DNA from: Schistosoma haematobium
Taxonomy: Eukaryota; Platyhelminthes; Trematoda; Strigeidida; Schistosomatidae
Assembly (NCBI RefSeq): GCF_000699445.3
Contig: NC_067200.1
Coordinates: 1,550,001 to 1,614,000 of the forward strand
DNA length: 64,000 nucleotides
Direction of reading: 5' to 3'
Below are positions 1-13,400 of the stretch, in pieces. The translations under genes and the position numbers were made by a program. The notes beneath the pieces are model-generated. The model was given only the letters and a program-made list of their open reading frames with translations, searched no databases and was not told the origin of the DNA. Position 1 is the first letter of the stretch. Each line of letters starts with the position of its first letter.

Positions 1-51
1 TTAGTCAATCAGATTTATTTTATATTTCCAAATGTATTTGATGATGTGTTT

Positions 52-245
52 TAAGTTACTTGCTTACGCCTGTTACTCCTCATGGAGGAGCGTAGGCCTT
101 CGACCAGTATTCTCCATCAGACTCTGTCTTGGGCAAGCCTTTCTAGTTGCTATTGATCCTTTTCATATCTGCTTCCAATTCCCGACGCAGTGTGTTCTTC
201 GGCCTTCCTTTTTCCCGTTTCTCTTCAAGATTCCAAGGACTTGAA
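52..245 (-). mobile_element. RTE LINE 3'-end fragment
   Basis: The plus strand from CTTGCTTACGCCTGTTACTCC matches the reverse complement of the 3' end of the RTE element at 35600-35775, covering the last RT codons and the 3' end with a degenerate TAAG tail. The fragment has no intact reading frame. Confidence 0.75.
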
Positions 246-429
246 GAGGAAAATAGGGTACCGATATGCTTGATGGTCTGACTAAGTGGTCACAGTTCAA
301 AAATAACAGGTGCTTAGGATCGGTCAGTCTCTCTGTGAATAATTTTAAAATATCTTAACCTCGTACTCCGAAAGGCCATTCTGTGGGCGGTGGAAATCTG
401 TAGGACATGAGGATATGTTCTAATTTCAG

Positions 430-690
430 ATTCGACCTTTTATAACCCTTTCTGTTATGGGAAGGTAACATCCCTATTGATACTGATTTTCTCATGAACG
501 CAAGTTACTTCCATCTCGCCCCTGTACAATTAGGAATACAAATTTGTTCCTGGATTGAGTTTGTTGTTTTTAATCATACTATCATCCAGCTGACCTACCT
601 GGTATAGTAAGACTTGAAAGAATAGATGTTCCAATCGATATAGTTCGATTGAGTCTTCATGATATCAAGACATTCGATACCTTTGAATCA
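430..690 (+). repeat. Degenerate copy of GC-richer repeat family D
   Basis: TTCGACCTTTTATAACCCTT and GGGAAGGTAACATCCCTATT parallel TCGACCTTTTCTAACCCC and GGGAAGGCAGCATCGCTG at 23632-23680. The block order is the same and the copy is badly eroded. Confidence 0.45.
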
Positions 691-835
691 AACCTTAGTC
701 ATCAGTGAATACACAATTATTGTACACTTTGTTTAGTTACTAACAAGGTTTAATCATTCTACATATCAAAATATTTTTGTTGTTGTTGAAGAATCCCCAA
801 ACACTTTAAATTGTTAATTTTCTCATTTATTTTAG

Positions 836-963
836 CTCTTATATTTACTATTTGTGGATTTCGTCAAATGAGTGTATGGGCTATTAATAAATTGAAAGCG
901 TATCGTCTTGAATTTACAGATTTTCCAAAAAATCGAAAAGCAATTGTACCATTTATTCTTTAA
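836..963 (+). CDS. TECR: Last exon of trans-2,3-enoyl-CoA reductase (TECR-like), 5' part outside window
   Basis: This is the terminal coding exon of a very-long-chain enoyl-CoA reductase, the ER membrane enzyme of the final step of fatty-acid elongation. The exon begins after a polypyrimidine tract ending in TTTTAG at 835 and runs to TAA at 961-963. Its 42 residues contain QMSVWAINKLKAYRLEF and end in KAIVPFIL. Animal TECR proteins end in a similar QMTxWAxxKHRxYxKEF ... PIIPFLL pattern, and the steroid 5-alpha-reductase superfamily places its C-terminus here. The first codon is split, with its first base in an upstream exon. No other TECR exon was found in 1-835, so the rest of the gene lies to the left. 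It is convergent with the XAB2-like gene. A related 5-alpha-reductase-family paralogue is possible; similarity is strongest to TECR. Confidence 0.85.
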
Positions 964-1046
964 TTTCTTTATTACATAATCATTCTATGCATCATTAATA
1001 TCACTATGATTGTTATTTAACTTTTAATATTCATGGTGATCTCTGT

Positions 1047-1392
1047 TTTTATTTATTTATTTGAACACATAAATATTGGTACAAGAGGGCACAAAATATA
1101 TATGCACCACACTTTTGTATGTGGGCTGTAATACTGCCCGGGTGCCCAGACCGAAACAGGTGGTCTTCTTAGGGGGCCACACCCCGAGCCTTTGACCTAA
1201 AGGAATCCGTTTAAAGCGCCGGACATTTGCTTTTTCGTCCTCTCATTTTCGTAGACAACACCCCCACCACGAGAAGGCAGTGAGTAGGACTTCCCTGACA
1301 GAGGCTTTATACGCATGGCCATGTGAGAGCATTTCGAGGGGGAGAGCGGACTCTGCCCACTCTCAGCCGTACCAGGAGATTTGGGGGCCCAC
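1047..1392 (-). repeat. ~500-bp (AAAT)n-tailed repeat family, copy 1 (internally deleted)
   Basis: In minus orientation it ends in a TTTATTTATTTATTTG tail at 1047. It shows the family landmarks GTAATACTGCCCGGGTGCCC, TTAGGGGGCCACACC and GGCAGTGAGTAGGACTTCCC. A block of about 150 bp present in other copies (GATCCACAAGGCAGTGGAGC ...) is missing. Confidence 0.75.
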
Positions 1393-2599
1393 AGTTATAT
1401 AATATACTCTTGTGGGCCAGGGTAATTTTACATTGGTTTTCAGGAAAACCAAACACCATCCGGATTTTCACGTGACAACCCAAACATTACAGCTCAACCC
1501 CGTTTAACAGGAGAACCAGGCACCGTATAGGCTTTAACGCTACAATCTGAATAGTACAGCTCAATCCTGTGGCGCAACCACACAGGTACCAAGCACCCTG
1601 GTGGACCAGAAAAAAATGAGCACAAATATGTATATGTCATTCTGATGTATATTTTTCTATAAAATGTAAGACAAGGAAATACATTTCGTTTCTATACTTT
1701 CACCTAGATTAATCAACGAAAAGAAAACGTATTCGTATGAAAGATTTATTGGGAGTGTTTAACTTTCATAGTGTAATAGATCATGGATTGATTTTAGTTA
1801 GACAGCTATATTGAAAACCAGAAAGCATTGAATAGACTGTTCTCTCTTGTTGGTAGTACGTACTTATCCATGACCTCATATTGCTATCTAGCTCTTTCTA
1901 GTTTTCAATAGTTGTCTAACTAAACGGCAGTCCATCATGTAGATTCTGGGAAAGTAGTTATAGGGGGTCTCCAATTAGTTGCCAGTGGGAAAGTTAACAA
2001 GTAGGTAATGGTATTGTGTCAAAGATTTCGTAAACAGTGAATAACTGGCTAAAAGAAAACTATTGTGGATCATGCTCGGAAAGTGTTAGCTTGAGATATT
2101 TTTCGTCAGAAAGGTATGCACCAACTTGACTACTGTTGTCTCTGCTTATCTTTACACGTGGTTTTAAGAAGTTGGTCTACTTCTAATCCACCAATTCACA
2201 CTCGACTGTAAAGATCAAAAGATATTGTACGACAAATAATCATTCTTCTTGACGTATTTATATATATTCGCCGAACTTCTTCCGCGATAATAAAATTGCT
2301 CCCCCCATTAATAACAGGATAAAGACTTCCACTTAAAGGAGAACTCATCGTTGCTAAACTAGCTTATTTCTGTTTCACAAGTAACATGTTATCATCAACT
2401 GTCCACACCAATTTGGGTGTACGCGCAAAGACGTATCTCAATAAATTATATGTGAGGAAATTATTCACACTAAGAAATTCAGAAAACAAAACGGTGAATA
2501 AATATTCCTCTTCAATCAGCTGCTCTTCATTGTGTTTCTACAATTAAGTGTCCAGTTTATACTATTACAGTAACTTAACATTATCATTAGAAGGCGTAG
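1393..2599. other. Intergenic, no gene seen
   Basis: Positions 1393-1620 are moderately GC-richer and probably an unclassified repeat (TGTGGCGCAACCACACAGG). The rest is AT-rich with only the inverted repeat noted above. Confidence 0.5.
1800..1930. repeat. Imperfect inverted repeat
   Basis: GTTAGACAGCTATATTGAAA (1796) is mirrored by TTTTCAATAGTTGTCTAAC (1902-1920), with about 85 bp between. The arm AAACCAGAAAGCATTGAATAG resembles GAAAACTAGAAAGCACTGAA at 60829, so the arms are repeat-derived. Confidence 0.5.
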
Positions 2600-3340
2600 G
2601 TTGAAATTTTTGTCGGTTAAGTTTTATCGAAGTCTCTCTAGAAACTATTGTTATACAGAATCCTGTATCTACTCGCAGCTTAACCGGTTTCCATTAAAGT
2701 AAACAGTTACGTGTTTTCTGTTCAACGAGAGTTGAGTACCCTGTTTGGCTAGAACAACATTAGAATTACGTGGAATTTCTAGTGAGATTTTCCTTACGAA
2801 GCTCATGCTGAAAGTCAGCAGTTGTTTGCTTAATTTTACTACACACATGGAAGACTTTCTCAATACATCAACTCCTGCATGTGCACAGTTACTCTCTATC
2901 AAATGTGTATCGTGCTTCAAATCCACCATCCCCCCAACATTGTACAGTGATACTGGGATCTACATCGTTCCTCTCTGAAATATGTGTTCTGAAATCTATA
3001 CATAAAAATGGATGATCGTTCCCCAAATATACGTGTCAGGTACTACTGTTTCCATGACGGTTAGGTCACCTGGCTTCTTCGGAAGAATAAAAATTACGAA
3101 ACTTTTAATGTTCAGAAACCTCACGTTTTCGCAATAATCTGTTCTCAGCCTTCATCCCACTTTTTACAATCATTCATAAATGAATCCTCATGATGCTTAA
3201 ACCATGCATCAAAAGTTATTCCACCTTCTCGATTAAACATAAATTTACTTATTGAATTTGCAATGGTATCCAAAGTCGTAGTCGAACTGGACACAAAGAT
3301 CATTGAAGATGTCGACATATTCTTGACCAACAATTCAATC
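2600..3340 (-). pseudogene. gag-like remnant of an LTR retrotransposon
   Basis: On the minus strand the peptide ISKFMFNREGGITFDAWFKH followed by EDSFMNDCKKWDEG resembles the start of schistosome gypsy-type Gag proteins, in which an F(D)PExGxTFxAWFxRYED-like block is followed by a KWDD block. Further downstream, after frame changes, KPGDLTVMETVV and KISLEIPRNSN look like eroded Gag continuation. Several stops break it. Confidence 0.5.
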
Positions 3341-5131
3341 AGATCATTTTACTGTTGCTATAAGGATTGCAGACTATTCATTTTATTGATTAAAAAATCC
3401 ACTTTAACTAGATAAACGAACGTAGATCCGTCACTAAACAAACAACATACTAAAGTACTTGGGACGAACGACTTATCTACATATACGGCTCACTAGTTAT
3501 ATACTAGATACCAGCCAGGTTTAATATATAAGGAACCCACACAACTCAAATGAAGAACATGCAATACCTCTGACTAGTACGTATATTAGCCAACATTAAA
3601 GTAAATATAAGGTGTAGGGGAACATATATGGTACATCAAATATCTGTGAGACTATATACCAATCTGTCTAGGATATTAACCAGTAACTATTTCGTCTCAC
3701 CCATACAATACAAATCTAAGTCATCAGTATTATCACTGTTCAACAAGAAATCTCACTAATCTATTAGTCTTTCAATTAATATTTGAGTTTAGCAAGTATC
3801 AGAAGTGTACTTCTATATTTGTCAAATTAAGAATGACAACTACAACTCTAGTTGACATTTCGACCAGTCAACAACACCAGTGAAATCGTTTTAATGTCAT
3901 AACATCGTATAATCAACACACCGTGATCAATATATAACCGCCTTTAATAATAAACGATGTGTATTTGCTGAAACATGCACAGAGAAGCTCAGCTACAACG
4001 TCGTGTATTTAAAATTTTCGATTTTTACTCTACAGAAAAACATAAAACTGATCAGACGGGTATGTAGAAATCAACTAAGTAGTATAAAGTTACTTAAAGC
4101 TTCTGACTTTCATATATTTAGTACATTATTCGGTAAAAGTATGACAAGTTCGAATCCCGAGAGCGGGATCGTGGATACGCATTACTAAGGAGACCCAAAC
4201 TAGAACGAAACGGCCGTCCAATACTTCCAGATTTTCCATGGTGAAACAGCTTTAAATGATTCATGAATTCAACCAGTAAATTACTATAATATTCATAAAA
4301 ACCCCTGTCTGATAGATGCATAATATGCTGACGACCTTGGGAGACTTCTCAGACAACTAGGAAACTTTGAATATTTATCAAACAACTAACTATAAATGGC
4401 GATAAAATGAGAGTAATGTAACAGTGTTGGTTCAAATAATCAATCAAAAGGAGAAACGTCATTTCCATATATTAAGAGTTCGGATGGTATTTTAACATAC
4501 AAAACGCCTAAACAGAAGGTATGTCTTGTCGTTTAGGTTAAGAATCATTTTAAATTTACAATTTCGGTTATTGATTCTGGGCATTTCAAGGATTAATTAT
4601 CGTCATCTTAATAACAGTATACAAGTTATCTATCAGTATACTTTACGATTCAAGCTAAGTATATACGGAGATATCTTTGTTCTATTTGGTTAACTCATAG
4701 CTATCAAGATGTTAGAATTTCATTTATCGCATTGACGAACGTTGAACTAAAAGGTGTTGAGACGGCTTCCGAAAACTACAACGAAGTCGAAGAGTTCCCA
4801 TTTAATCAGAACGTGATGGAGCTTTCTAGGATATCAACGTGGCATGTTACCATTAGCATTACATGCCTCTTCATGGGTTGACTGGATTATGACGTTTTTA
4901 TAACAAACGCTAATACCTATAAATACGCATGATTTCCCGTACATTTTGATTCTTACCGAACAAACACTTCTCCAGCTTCTGTATTCTGACTTTTTTGCGA
5001 CTGTAGGTTTCTATACGTTTGAGTGTTGTAGTTATATTACGGTATTCTGTGTTAATCAAGTAACGAACATAGCAAAATGAAGCAGTTTTTCAATTCTCTT
5101 TCCTTTCAATGTTATTTCATGATAAGATTAA
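3341..5131. other. Intergenic, no gene seen apart from one SINE
   Basis: AT-rich sequence between the gag-like remnant and the RTE 3' fragment. The short open frames at 4003-4188 and 4118-4321 cross the SINE and have no protein similarity that I recognise. Confidence 0.5.
4140..4290 (+). mobile_element. Degenerate hammerhead SINE in TECR-XAB2 intergenic region
   Basis: It shows GGGATCGTGGATACGCATTA, then a broken core (CTAAGGAG), AGAACGAAACGGCCGTCC (4202) and tail GATTCATGAATTCAACCAG. CUGANGA is lost, so no ribozyme activity is expected. Confidence 0.65.
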
Positions 5132-5345
5132 TTCTTACTTACTTACGTCTGTTACCCCCAGTGTAGCATAGGCCACCGACCAGCATTCTCCAACCCCACT
5201 CTGTTCTGGGCCTTCCTTTTCAGTTCTATCCAATTTTTCTCATGTCTGTCTCCATTTCTCGACGTAATGTGTTCTATGTTCTTCCTCTTTTCTTTTGACC
5301 TTGAAGATTTCATGTGAGGGTTTGCCTTGCAACGCATTTGGGAAC
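5132..5345 (-). mobile_element. RTE LINE 3'-end fragment
   Basis: It begins with CTTACTTACTTACG, the reverse complement of the RTE tail, followed by the C-terminal RT sequence in reverse (ASRNGDRHEKN-like peptide on the minus strand). It is truncated after about 210 bp and is followed by a plus-strand copy of the short RTE 5'-end repeat at 5376. Confidence 0.75.
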
Positions 5346-5375
5346 TTTCCTCAATGTGTGTCCTAACCCTAACTC

Positions 5376-5478
5376 TGCCTGGAGCCCCTCTGGAGATACT
5401 ACCGGTTCCAAGCCCAGATAAAAGAGAGTTGAGTATGGAGTTAGCGACCCCATCCCGTAGAAAACTAACTTGCTAGAA
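5376..5478 (+). repeat. Short repeat equal to the RTE 5' end, copy 1
   Basis: It runs from CTCTGCCTGGAGCCCCTCTG to CTAACTTGCTAGAAGAAATG. It matches the first 110 bp of the RTE element at 32638 and stops where the other short copies stop. Confidence 0.7.
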
Positions 5479-5763
5479 GAAATGCTAACTACAAATTAAT
5501 TCTATATACAATCAAATGCTTGTATTCATTTATTATATTCATGACCTACATTATCTTAATATATCAGATATTGATTCCATTTAAGAATGTACTAATTACT
5601 CTATGCAAAATATTCAGTACTATGCATAGAAATCCATTTATTTAAACAATAAAACAAAAGAAGAATATTTCTATTTGAAATGAATGTAATACACATTATT
5701 ATAGTGGATAATGAACATTGAAAAGTCAAATATACACAATGTGTTCAATGTACAATGGTCGCA

Positions 5764-5806
5764 TATACAGACACGTACACACACACACACACGCATGCAC
5801 ACAGTT
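5764..5806. repeat. (AC)n-rich microsatellite
   Basis: The run ACACACACACACAC with CG interruptions lies about 100 bp beyond the XAB2 stop codon, probably within the 3' UTR or just after it. Confidence 0.8.
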
Positions 5807-5905
5807 TTTTTTCTCAAAATAAATCTCATTTCAGAATGATAAACTACTGTACACAAACAATAGTGTAATAATAATAAAAGAATAATGTATACATGATGTC
5901 AATTA

Positions 5906-7406
5906 TCAACTGTCCTCATCATCATCATCATCATCGGCCTTCTTTAAACTACCAAATACCGCCAATGGAACAGGTTGATTTTCAATATCAATATCTAAAT
6001 GTATAGTATGATAAATAAATAAATAGTAAATCTTTTTCTTTTTTTGATAATGAATATAACAGTCAGTCAGTCATTAACAACGTAGAACTCCGTATGTACG
6101 TACATCAGTCCGAGTTGCCATACCACATTAGCACAGAGATGCAGTGGTCAATTAAAATCGTGTAGTGGTAGAGGTAGTACAGGAAGATTAGGGTTCGGAG
6201 ATGTTATTTAAAGAGTATAATACAGTGAAATAAATTTGCGAAGAGAAAAGAGACAAGGAGGAATCATTAGATTAAAATTTGGGAGAACACAAAGAGTGTA
6301 TGCACCTGCGCCATTGCAAACGATTTTGAGCCATGAATGAATGAATATAACAACATGATAATCTTGTTTGAATATTGTTGAGAATGTTAGATCCCCTGGA
6401 GAACTCACTTGGCAACTATTTTATTTTTGTAATTTTATTTTAAACATTTGAATCCCCTTGTTTTCATGCCAAAAAAACGCTCATTTTCACCTTCACGTTG
6501 TATTACTCACTTGGGAGGATCTTAAATGCTATTGGTTTGTTGTATCTTTTAGTATGTGATTTTATAACACATCTAAGGGACAATTTTATGCTGTATATGT
6601 ATACATTTGATTTGTGCTTCTGGCTACTTGCGGAATATATTTCCGCATTTCGAATTTGGACTTTACTCTCTATTTAGCGGGGCTGAGGCGCATCAGAATA
6701 GGTAGCTTCTTGGTCATTAGTCACAGAGACTTTTTTCTGTTCTCAGACTAGGCGAACTTGTAATCGTTTCAAACATAGCAAATATTTAGTGGTAAATAAA
6801 CATAAAAATCTATTCGTTGAGTCAGCTACAACGTAGGACCAGGCACATCTTTGCATCGATCCAAGTTGCCATACCTCATTAGCTAGCACAACAAGATGAA
6901 CACCGGATTCATAGGATTAGTTAAGTCAATGGTGGTAATATACAAAAGAAATATCGCATATAAGCATATAATACAGGAAGAAAGAATTAGTTGGTAGAAA
7001 GAAAGATATAAAACAACTTTAATCCCATAGGTTAACGAAAGATAGAGAGTATATACATCTACACCATTGTGATCGATTCTCAGCCATGTCACGCGGACCC
7101 CAACCAAGTAGTCTGCATCTCCCAACATGGTTCAGACTAGAATTTAGTGACTTCAATGACTGATGCCACGTTTTGGTTTGACCACCCCTAACTTTCATCC
7201 AACCGTCTCTTTCATTAATTGTAATGGAGAAATTTAATAAGCAGTTAGGACCAGTCGACATGAAACCTTTAATTCAGATATAAATAAACAACACAGTTCA
7301 GGCATGAAATTCCGTCCATCAGTAGCCACTTCCTTTGTCTAGAAGATAATGAGTGAAATAAGACGTGGGATCTTTTTGGTTAGAGCATGAATTCTACCGA
7401 GATTCC

Positions 7407-7482
<76 letters not shown>

Positions 7483-10400
7483 GTTAATGAGGAGTGTCAA
7501 CTAACATGAGATCAATGATTTCTTTGCAATTACTTCTAATAAATTACCACAAATATCTAAAATTCATTTATTCAACAATTGATTTAAATAACGAGCTTAC
7601 CATCTGGATGATCTTTTCTTCGTCGTTTACTAGATACTCTACATTCAATATTATCTTCATTTATTGTTTCTTTTAATTCTTGTTCTCCCATTGAATCATC
7701 ATCGGTCTCCTCTTCCTCTTCTCCTTCATCAACATTGATATCAATCTCTTCAATGTTAGCACTAGCTTTTTGTTGTTTATCATCTTTTTCATTCATTAAA
7801 CCTAATTGTTTTATACCAGCTGATTGAAATTGTACCATAGGACGACCACAAGTTAAACTACTTTTGGTACTTATAATATTAATTTCTGTTTGTGATTTAT
7901 CTAATTTTTGCATTTCATCTTTTGGTGCTATATACACACAAATATTGATTGATTATTTCAAAAGAAAAAAAAAGAATAATGATAATGGAATGAAAGTCAA
8001 TAGTTAAGGAATTTTATCAAGATGATCATAACCGGTATGCATTATATGATACTATATGGATAGAATAATGATTATCCTTAAGAAGACAGATTTGAACAGA
8101 TTGTAATAACAACAGAGAAGATTCACTCAATTCATGACACTCTCTATATTAATGTAGTGAACAAGAACACCAATGAGGACAATCGAATGTATTTAACACA
8201 GCATTACAGGACTTATTAATAAAATCTAACAATCAAATAATAAGCACGTAATTTGCAAAATGTTCATCGATTGTCTCAAAATGACTTAGACTTTATTATT
8301 CTTGCATTTTCATACAAATTACATTCTGTTTCCATTATTTACTGTTCCATCCTCTTATCTCTGCTCCCAGACCTTCTGTTCACGACTAACATCATATACT
8401 ACTTATGTCAATATAAGTAGCACATACCACATTAGTTCATCAACAGCTACAAAACAATGCAGCATCTAGTCCGAAAGAATAGTACAATAATACAGAGTAG
8501 TGGAAGTCAACAAAAAATGATGAGGAGTATAAAGTATACGGTTCATGTATCTGTTATATCCCGATGAGAGTAATGAATGGTAACTGTGGGAATCTATTTC
8601 TGGACCAATAATTATGAGTATATTTTTATTGTATAATTGTTAAGTAACTAAACTATTCATATTCATGTTCTTCTTATTATAAACTTTATTTTGACCTACA
8701 GTCTGTTATTATACGATTTACTAGACTTGAGTTATACCCAGTCTATCTATTACTATCTCCCACATTCATAGCCACTTCTGGCTAATTCTTGTACAAACGT
8801 TGTTTCCCATTTTATGGTATGATGTGGTCTGTTTGGTTTGTACGTTTAAAATACATGATTCATAGCAGAGTCTGAGATTGATGTTCTGGACTCTAACAGG
8901 TAGGGTTAGGCAGGAAGAAGGACCGATAAGAAATCTAAATTACTCGTACGGGTTCATTGACCCAGTTGATAAGTCACTATTCTCTATTTGGCCGTATCAC
9001 TAGGTTATACATTAACAGGGCACAAAACCACAAGTTAAAACAGTATCTATGACTGATACTTTATTATTATTATTATTAACGGCTTTATTCAGTATAACAA
9101 TAAGATAGTAGGACAGCATTTCCAAGATATTTGATGATTTCATATTTCTAGTTTATTTATTCCACGAAAGCTAACAAGTTGAACATTAATTTGTTAATAT
9201 TTCAATACAGAAAAAATTAAGTTAATTCATGAATTGAAATATTCCACAGACATGTACATATATTATAGAGTCATTTTACATGGAGTTTTGTTCTCTCATC
9301 TAAAGCGTTTGGTCATGGTGTTTTCATTGTTCTTCCGAACAATATCACCGGTATAAAGCTCCACGATCAACTATCCAGCTTAGAGAACAAAACTCTACTT
9401 AAATCATCACACCTGAGCCACTAATCTTCTCCATCATTTCAAATATTGTAAGTAGAAAAACGAATCAATTGAATTATTATTATTATTATTTAAACACATA
9501 AACATTGGTACAAGAGGACACCAATTAGATATGCACTACATAAATCATTCGATTTATGTAAGTGCTGTAATACTGCCCGGGCTTCCAGACCGAAGCATGT
9601 GGTTTTCTAAGGGGGCCAAACTCGGAGCCTTCGACATAAAGGTCTGATCCACAAGGCAGTGGAGCAACGTAAGGATATGCAATTCCATCGTAGCTAGTGA
9701 CCAACAATTAGTTCATACGTCATTTCTTCCTTTACGATACTGGAGCCCATGTGTACCATTGGTTTGGAATTGTGGTTTTTCAACTCCCCTAGATGGATCC
9801 TCCATATCCACCAACCCGGTTTAAGCCCTCGATATTTGCGTCTCATCCTCTCAATTTCATATACAACACCGGTACCGCGAGAAGGCAGTGAGTAGGACTT
9901 CCCTGTCAGTGGTTGTATATGCGTGTCTATGTGAGAACATTTGGAGTGAAAGAGCTGACTCTTCCCACTCTTGGCCGTATCAGGGCATTTGGAGGGATAA
10001 AGTATTCATGCATATAGTATTATCTTAATCAGGATTAATAAAATAAACTTATATTCACTATATACAAAGAGTGCAAATATGCAAGTAAGCTGAAGTTTGT
10101 ATTCTGAAATTATAGGATATAAATTATGCTATTAGAATATTAGATGTGTCAAGTTTACAAAACTAGTAAACTTTATTAGACTTTCTAAAGATCTAAAAAG
10201 TGCTCTGTATGATAACAAATACACTAATCTAGTAAACAATAACCAAATAGAGATTTGATTTTAAGCAGATGAAGGTAAACAACAGGAAGCTTTGTAGTAG
10301 TAACATCATGCTTCCAGGTTTTTCACGGTGGTCTAGCTATAATTGACTCATAAACTCAACTATAAAATTACCAAAATCTCTACAAAATCCATTTCTAAAA

Positions 10401-13400
10401 GAACCAATGTATAAGATGTACTGCTGAATTAATCCTCTATGAAATATCTTGAAATAAAAAGAAAACATAAATTATTTACCATTTGTTATTGGATTTTCTT
10501 CATTCAATTGTAATTGACTTGCAACAAAACTAACACGTGTATTATAAGTTGCTTGTACACTACGTCGAATTCGTAACATTTCACGTAGAGTATCTTCATT
10601 ACCATGTGTTACTTCAAATTCTTTCCATATTTGCCAAAATTGTGTTTCAGTCTATATGAAGAAAAATGAGGGAAATAATTATGAGCAACGTGGTAGAAAT
10701 GTTGATTTATGAATTTCTTTTTTACCAGAGAAGAGGTCAGAGAACATATAAATTGAAAACATGCAGTCATACTCGTAAAGTATCTTTGTGGATAGTATTG
10801 ACTAAAGCAAATTGATACAGTAACTGTATCATTAAATGGTTTACACAGAAATGATTTATCTGTAAACAGTTTCTATCATAAAATACTCAAATATCTATTC
10901 ATTACAGGATCCGGAAAATATAAGTTTAACAAGTTTTGTAACTCTTTTCTTTCAGTCTTCCATGAACTGAATCTATTTGTAAACGGGTATTATTGTCTAA
11001 TTACTTATTTATCTTGATATTCTTCTACACAATAAGACCTATTTACACGATGCCAACATTATTTTAAGATATAACACCATGAATGAAGCGGCTTACACTT
11101 CAAACCTCAGTGATCTGAGACTTTCTACTACATTTGACTATTCCATAGACAGTGTTTCATGAAAGTACGTGAGTTTACAGAAATAAATATGTGAATTTAA
11201 ATAAAAGATATTTCAAATGCTTTAAGAAGTCAAGGTTTAGCATGGCATACATTCATTTATACATCAATCGAAAACATTATTATGTCAGTTTCACAATCGC
11301 TTGGTAGTTTCATGAAGAAGAATTGTAGTTACGTACATGTACACTTTTCAAATTGTTAACTTTGTCAACAAAAAGTATCAAAGTCCTCATAATCAAGAAA
11401 ATAGACCATTAATGCAGTTTTATCATAAAAATAAACAATAAATGGTCTTAAACTACTTATAAAATAATCAGTAGCATGTTAATCATATGAATATTTTGTA
11501 CTGTATTTACTCGAGGATCACACATTTGTGCACAATAAGCATAAACAGCTCGTGCTCGATCGATTTCACCTAATTTTCTTTCAAGATCAGCAAATCTTAA
11601 ACACATTTTACGCGAATGTTCTTCAGGTAAACGTTCTATTGCTTGTTCATACGCTGAACGTGTATGCGTAACACCATGAAGATCGGCAATACGTTGAATA
11701 TAGATATTGAACATCTGTAAAGAATTTTCAAAAGAACAATACAAAAATTATGTTACAACTGTCAAGGAATGCTTGGATTAGAAAAGATACTTTTTAATAT
11801 GAACTACCACTAACTGAGGAACCACTTAAAACAATGATGTGAAACTACACAGTAGTGAGTAAACAACCGAACCAATTTGGAATTGAAACCAGTGTCGTTT
11901 ACGATATGAAAATTTATAACAATGTTGGAATTTAATAGTCTATACTTCTAACTTCATGCAACTCACAATATAGCACGATTGTGATCTATATCTTTCAGTG
12001 GCAATCGTCTCAATATCTCTTACTTAGTGGAGAAATGGTTGACATTATAGTTCTTGCTTTCGCATTAAAACCTCCGGTTTCACCAGAATCCGTTTAGTTA
12101 TTCAGTAACTAAGGGCAAAGGTTCACATAGTCAGATTTCAGTCATATATATTTTGTGATTGTTAGTGAAGCGGCGCAGATCCGAGAAAAACCCAGATAAA
12201 GTACAGTTTAAGCATGCACTTAAATTTTAACCTTGATGTTAGAGTTGCAAGAACTTGTAGATAAGTAGTCAAATCTTTTGTGCAACCATAGGTAGACATG
12301 GTTAGAAAGTCCCAAAATGAAACTGATTGAATTATTTTGACTACTAGTTAGTCTCCAATGAACTATTTAACATCAATTTGTAATGAAAATCATTGACAAA
12401 ATTTATTAAAATCAATTCGCAATCCCGTAAATTACAAAAGCGGATGTCCGACGCTTTAACCTGATTCCAAACCAATGATGCACATTGGCTCCAGTATCCT
12501 AAAGGAACAAATGGTGTATGAACCAATCGTTGGTCACTGGCTACCATGCGACTGCATCTCCTCACGATACTCCACTGCTTTGTGGGTCAGATTTTAAGGT
12601 CAAAGGCTCAGGGTGTGGCCTCCTAAGAAAACCACCTGCTTCGGTTCGGGCAACTGGGCAGTATCCCAGCCCTCACACAAATCGAATGATTTATGTGGCG
12701 CATATATATTTGGTGCCGCCTTGTCCCAATGTTTATGTGTTTAAATAAATAAATAAATTACAAGATACTGTGATATTTATGATTGACAGTTTCATCACAA
12801 AGGGATTCACCTCAAATCTTTCTTCTGGAAGAACAGCTTCTGTAGCTCGTTCATAAATACGAATAGCACGACGTGCAAGTCCATGTTGTTCTTCAAGTCG
12901 AGCATACAATAAATGTAACGCTGAAAAACATACATCCATAGATAAATAAATACATTTTTTTTCAAGAAAGTCATCAGACAGAATTATAACCATAGATACA
13001 ACATATAACCTGAACAAAATATTACCAGTTACTAATGAAAAAATTCAAAAGAATTCCGTCTTATCCATGACTTAATGGTAAGATCGGATCCATCCAATTT
13101 TATCCAACACTTATTAACACGCCTTTTACCCGCCGTGTAGGAGTATAGACCGGCCCACCAGTATTATACATTAAAGTCTGTCTTGGGCAATCCTTTCCAG
13201 TTGCTATTCATTCTTTTGATGTCTGCTTCCAATCTCCGAAACACTGCGTTCTTTGACCTTTCTTTTTTCCGTTTTCCTCCAGGATTACAAGCTAGCGCTT
13301 GCCACATGATGCAACTCGGTGACTTCCACTTCCAGTGTGCAGAGTATCTGCGCTTATGTATATCCTATGAGAGTCAGATCGGTTGGATCTATGTCTTTCT

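Noticed and set aside
5818..5823. AATAAA as poly(A) signal for the XAB2-like gene
   Set aside because: It is on the plus strand; the gene is on the minus strand. A minus-strand AATAAA near 5642-5637 is possible but unproven.
12518..12748. Open frames of 60-100 codons that recur in several places (also 21300-21593, 50703-50993, 57835-58080)
   Set aside because: They all lie in copies of the (AAAT)n-tailed repeat, occur on both strands, and are broken in other copies; not genes.
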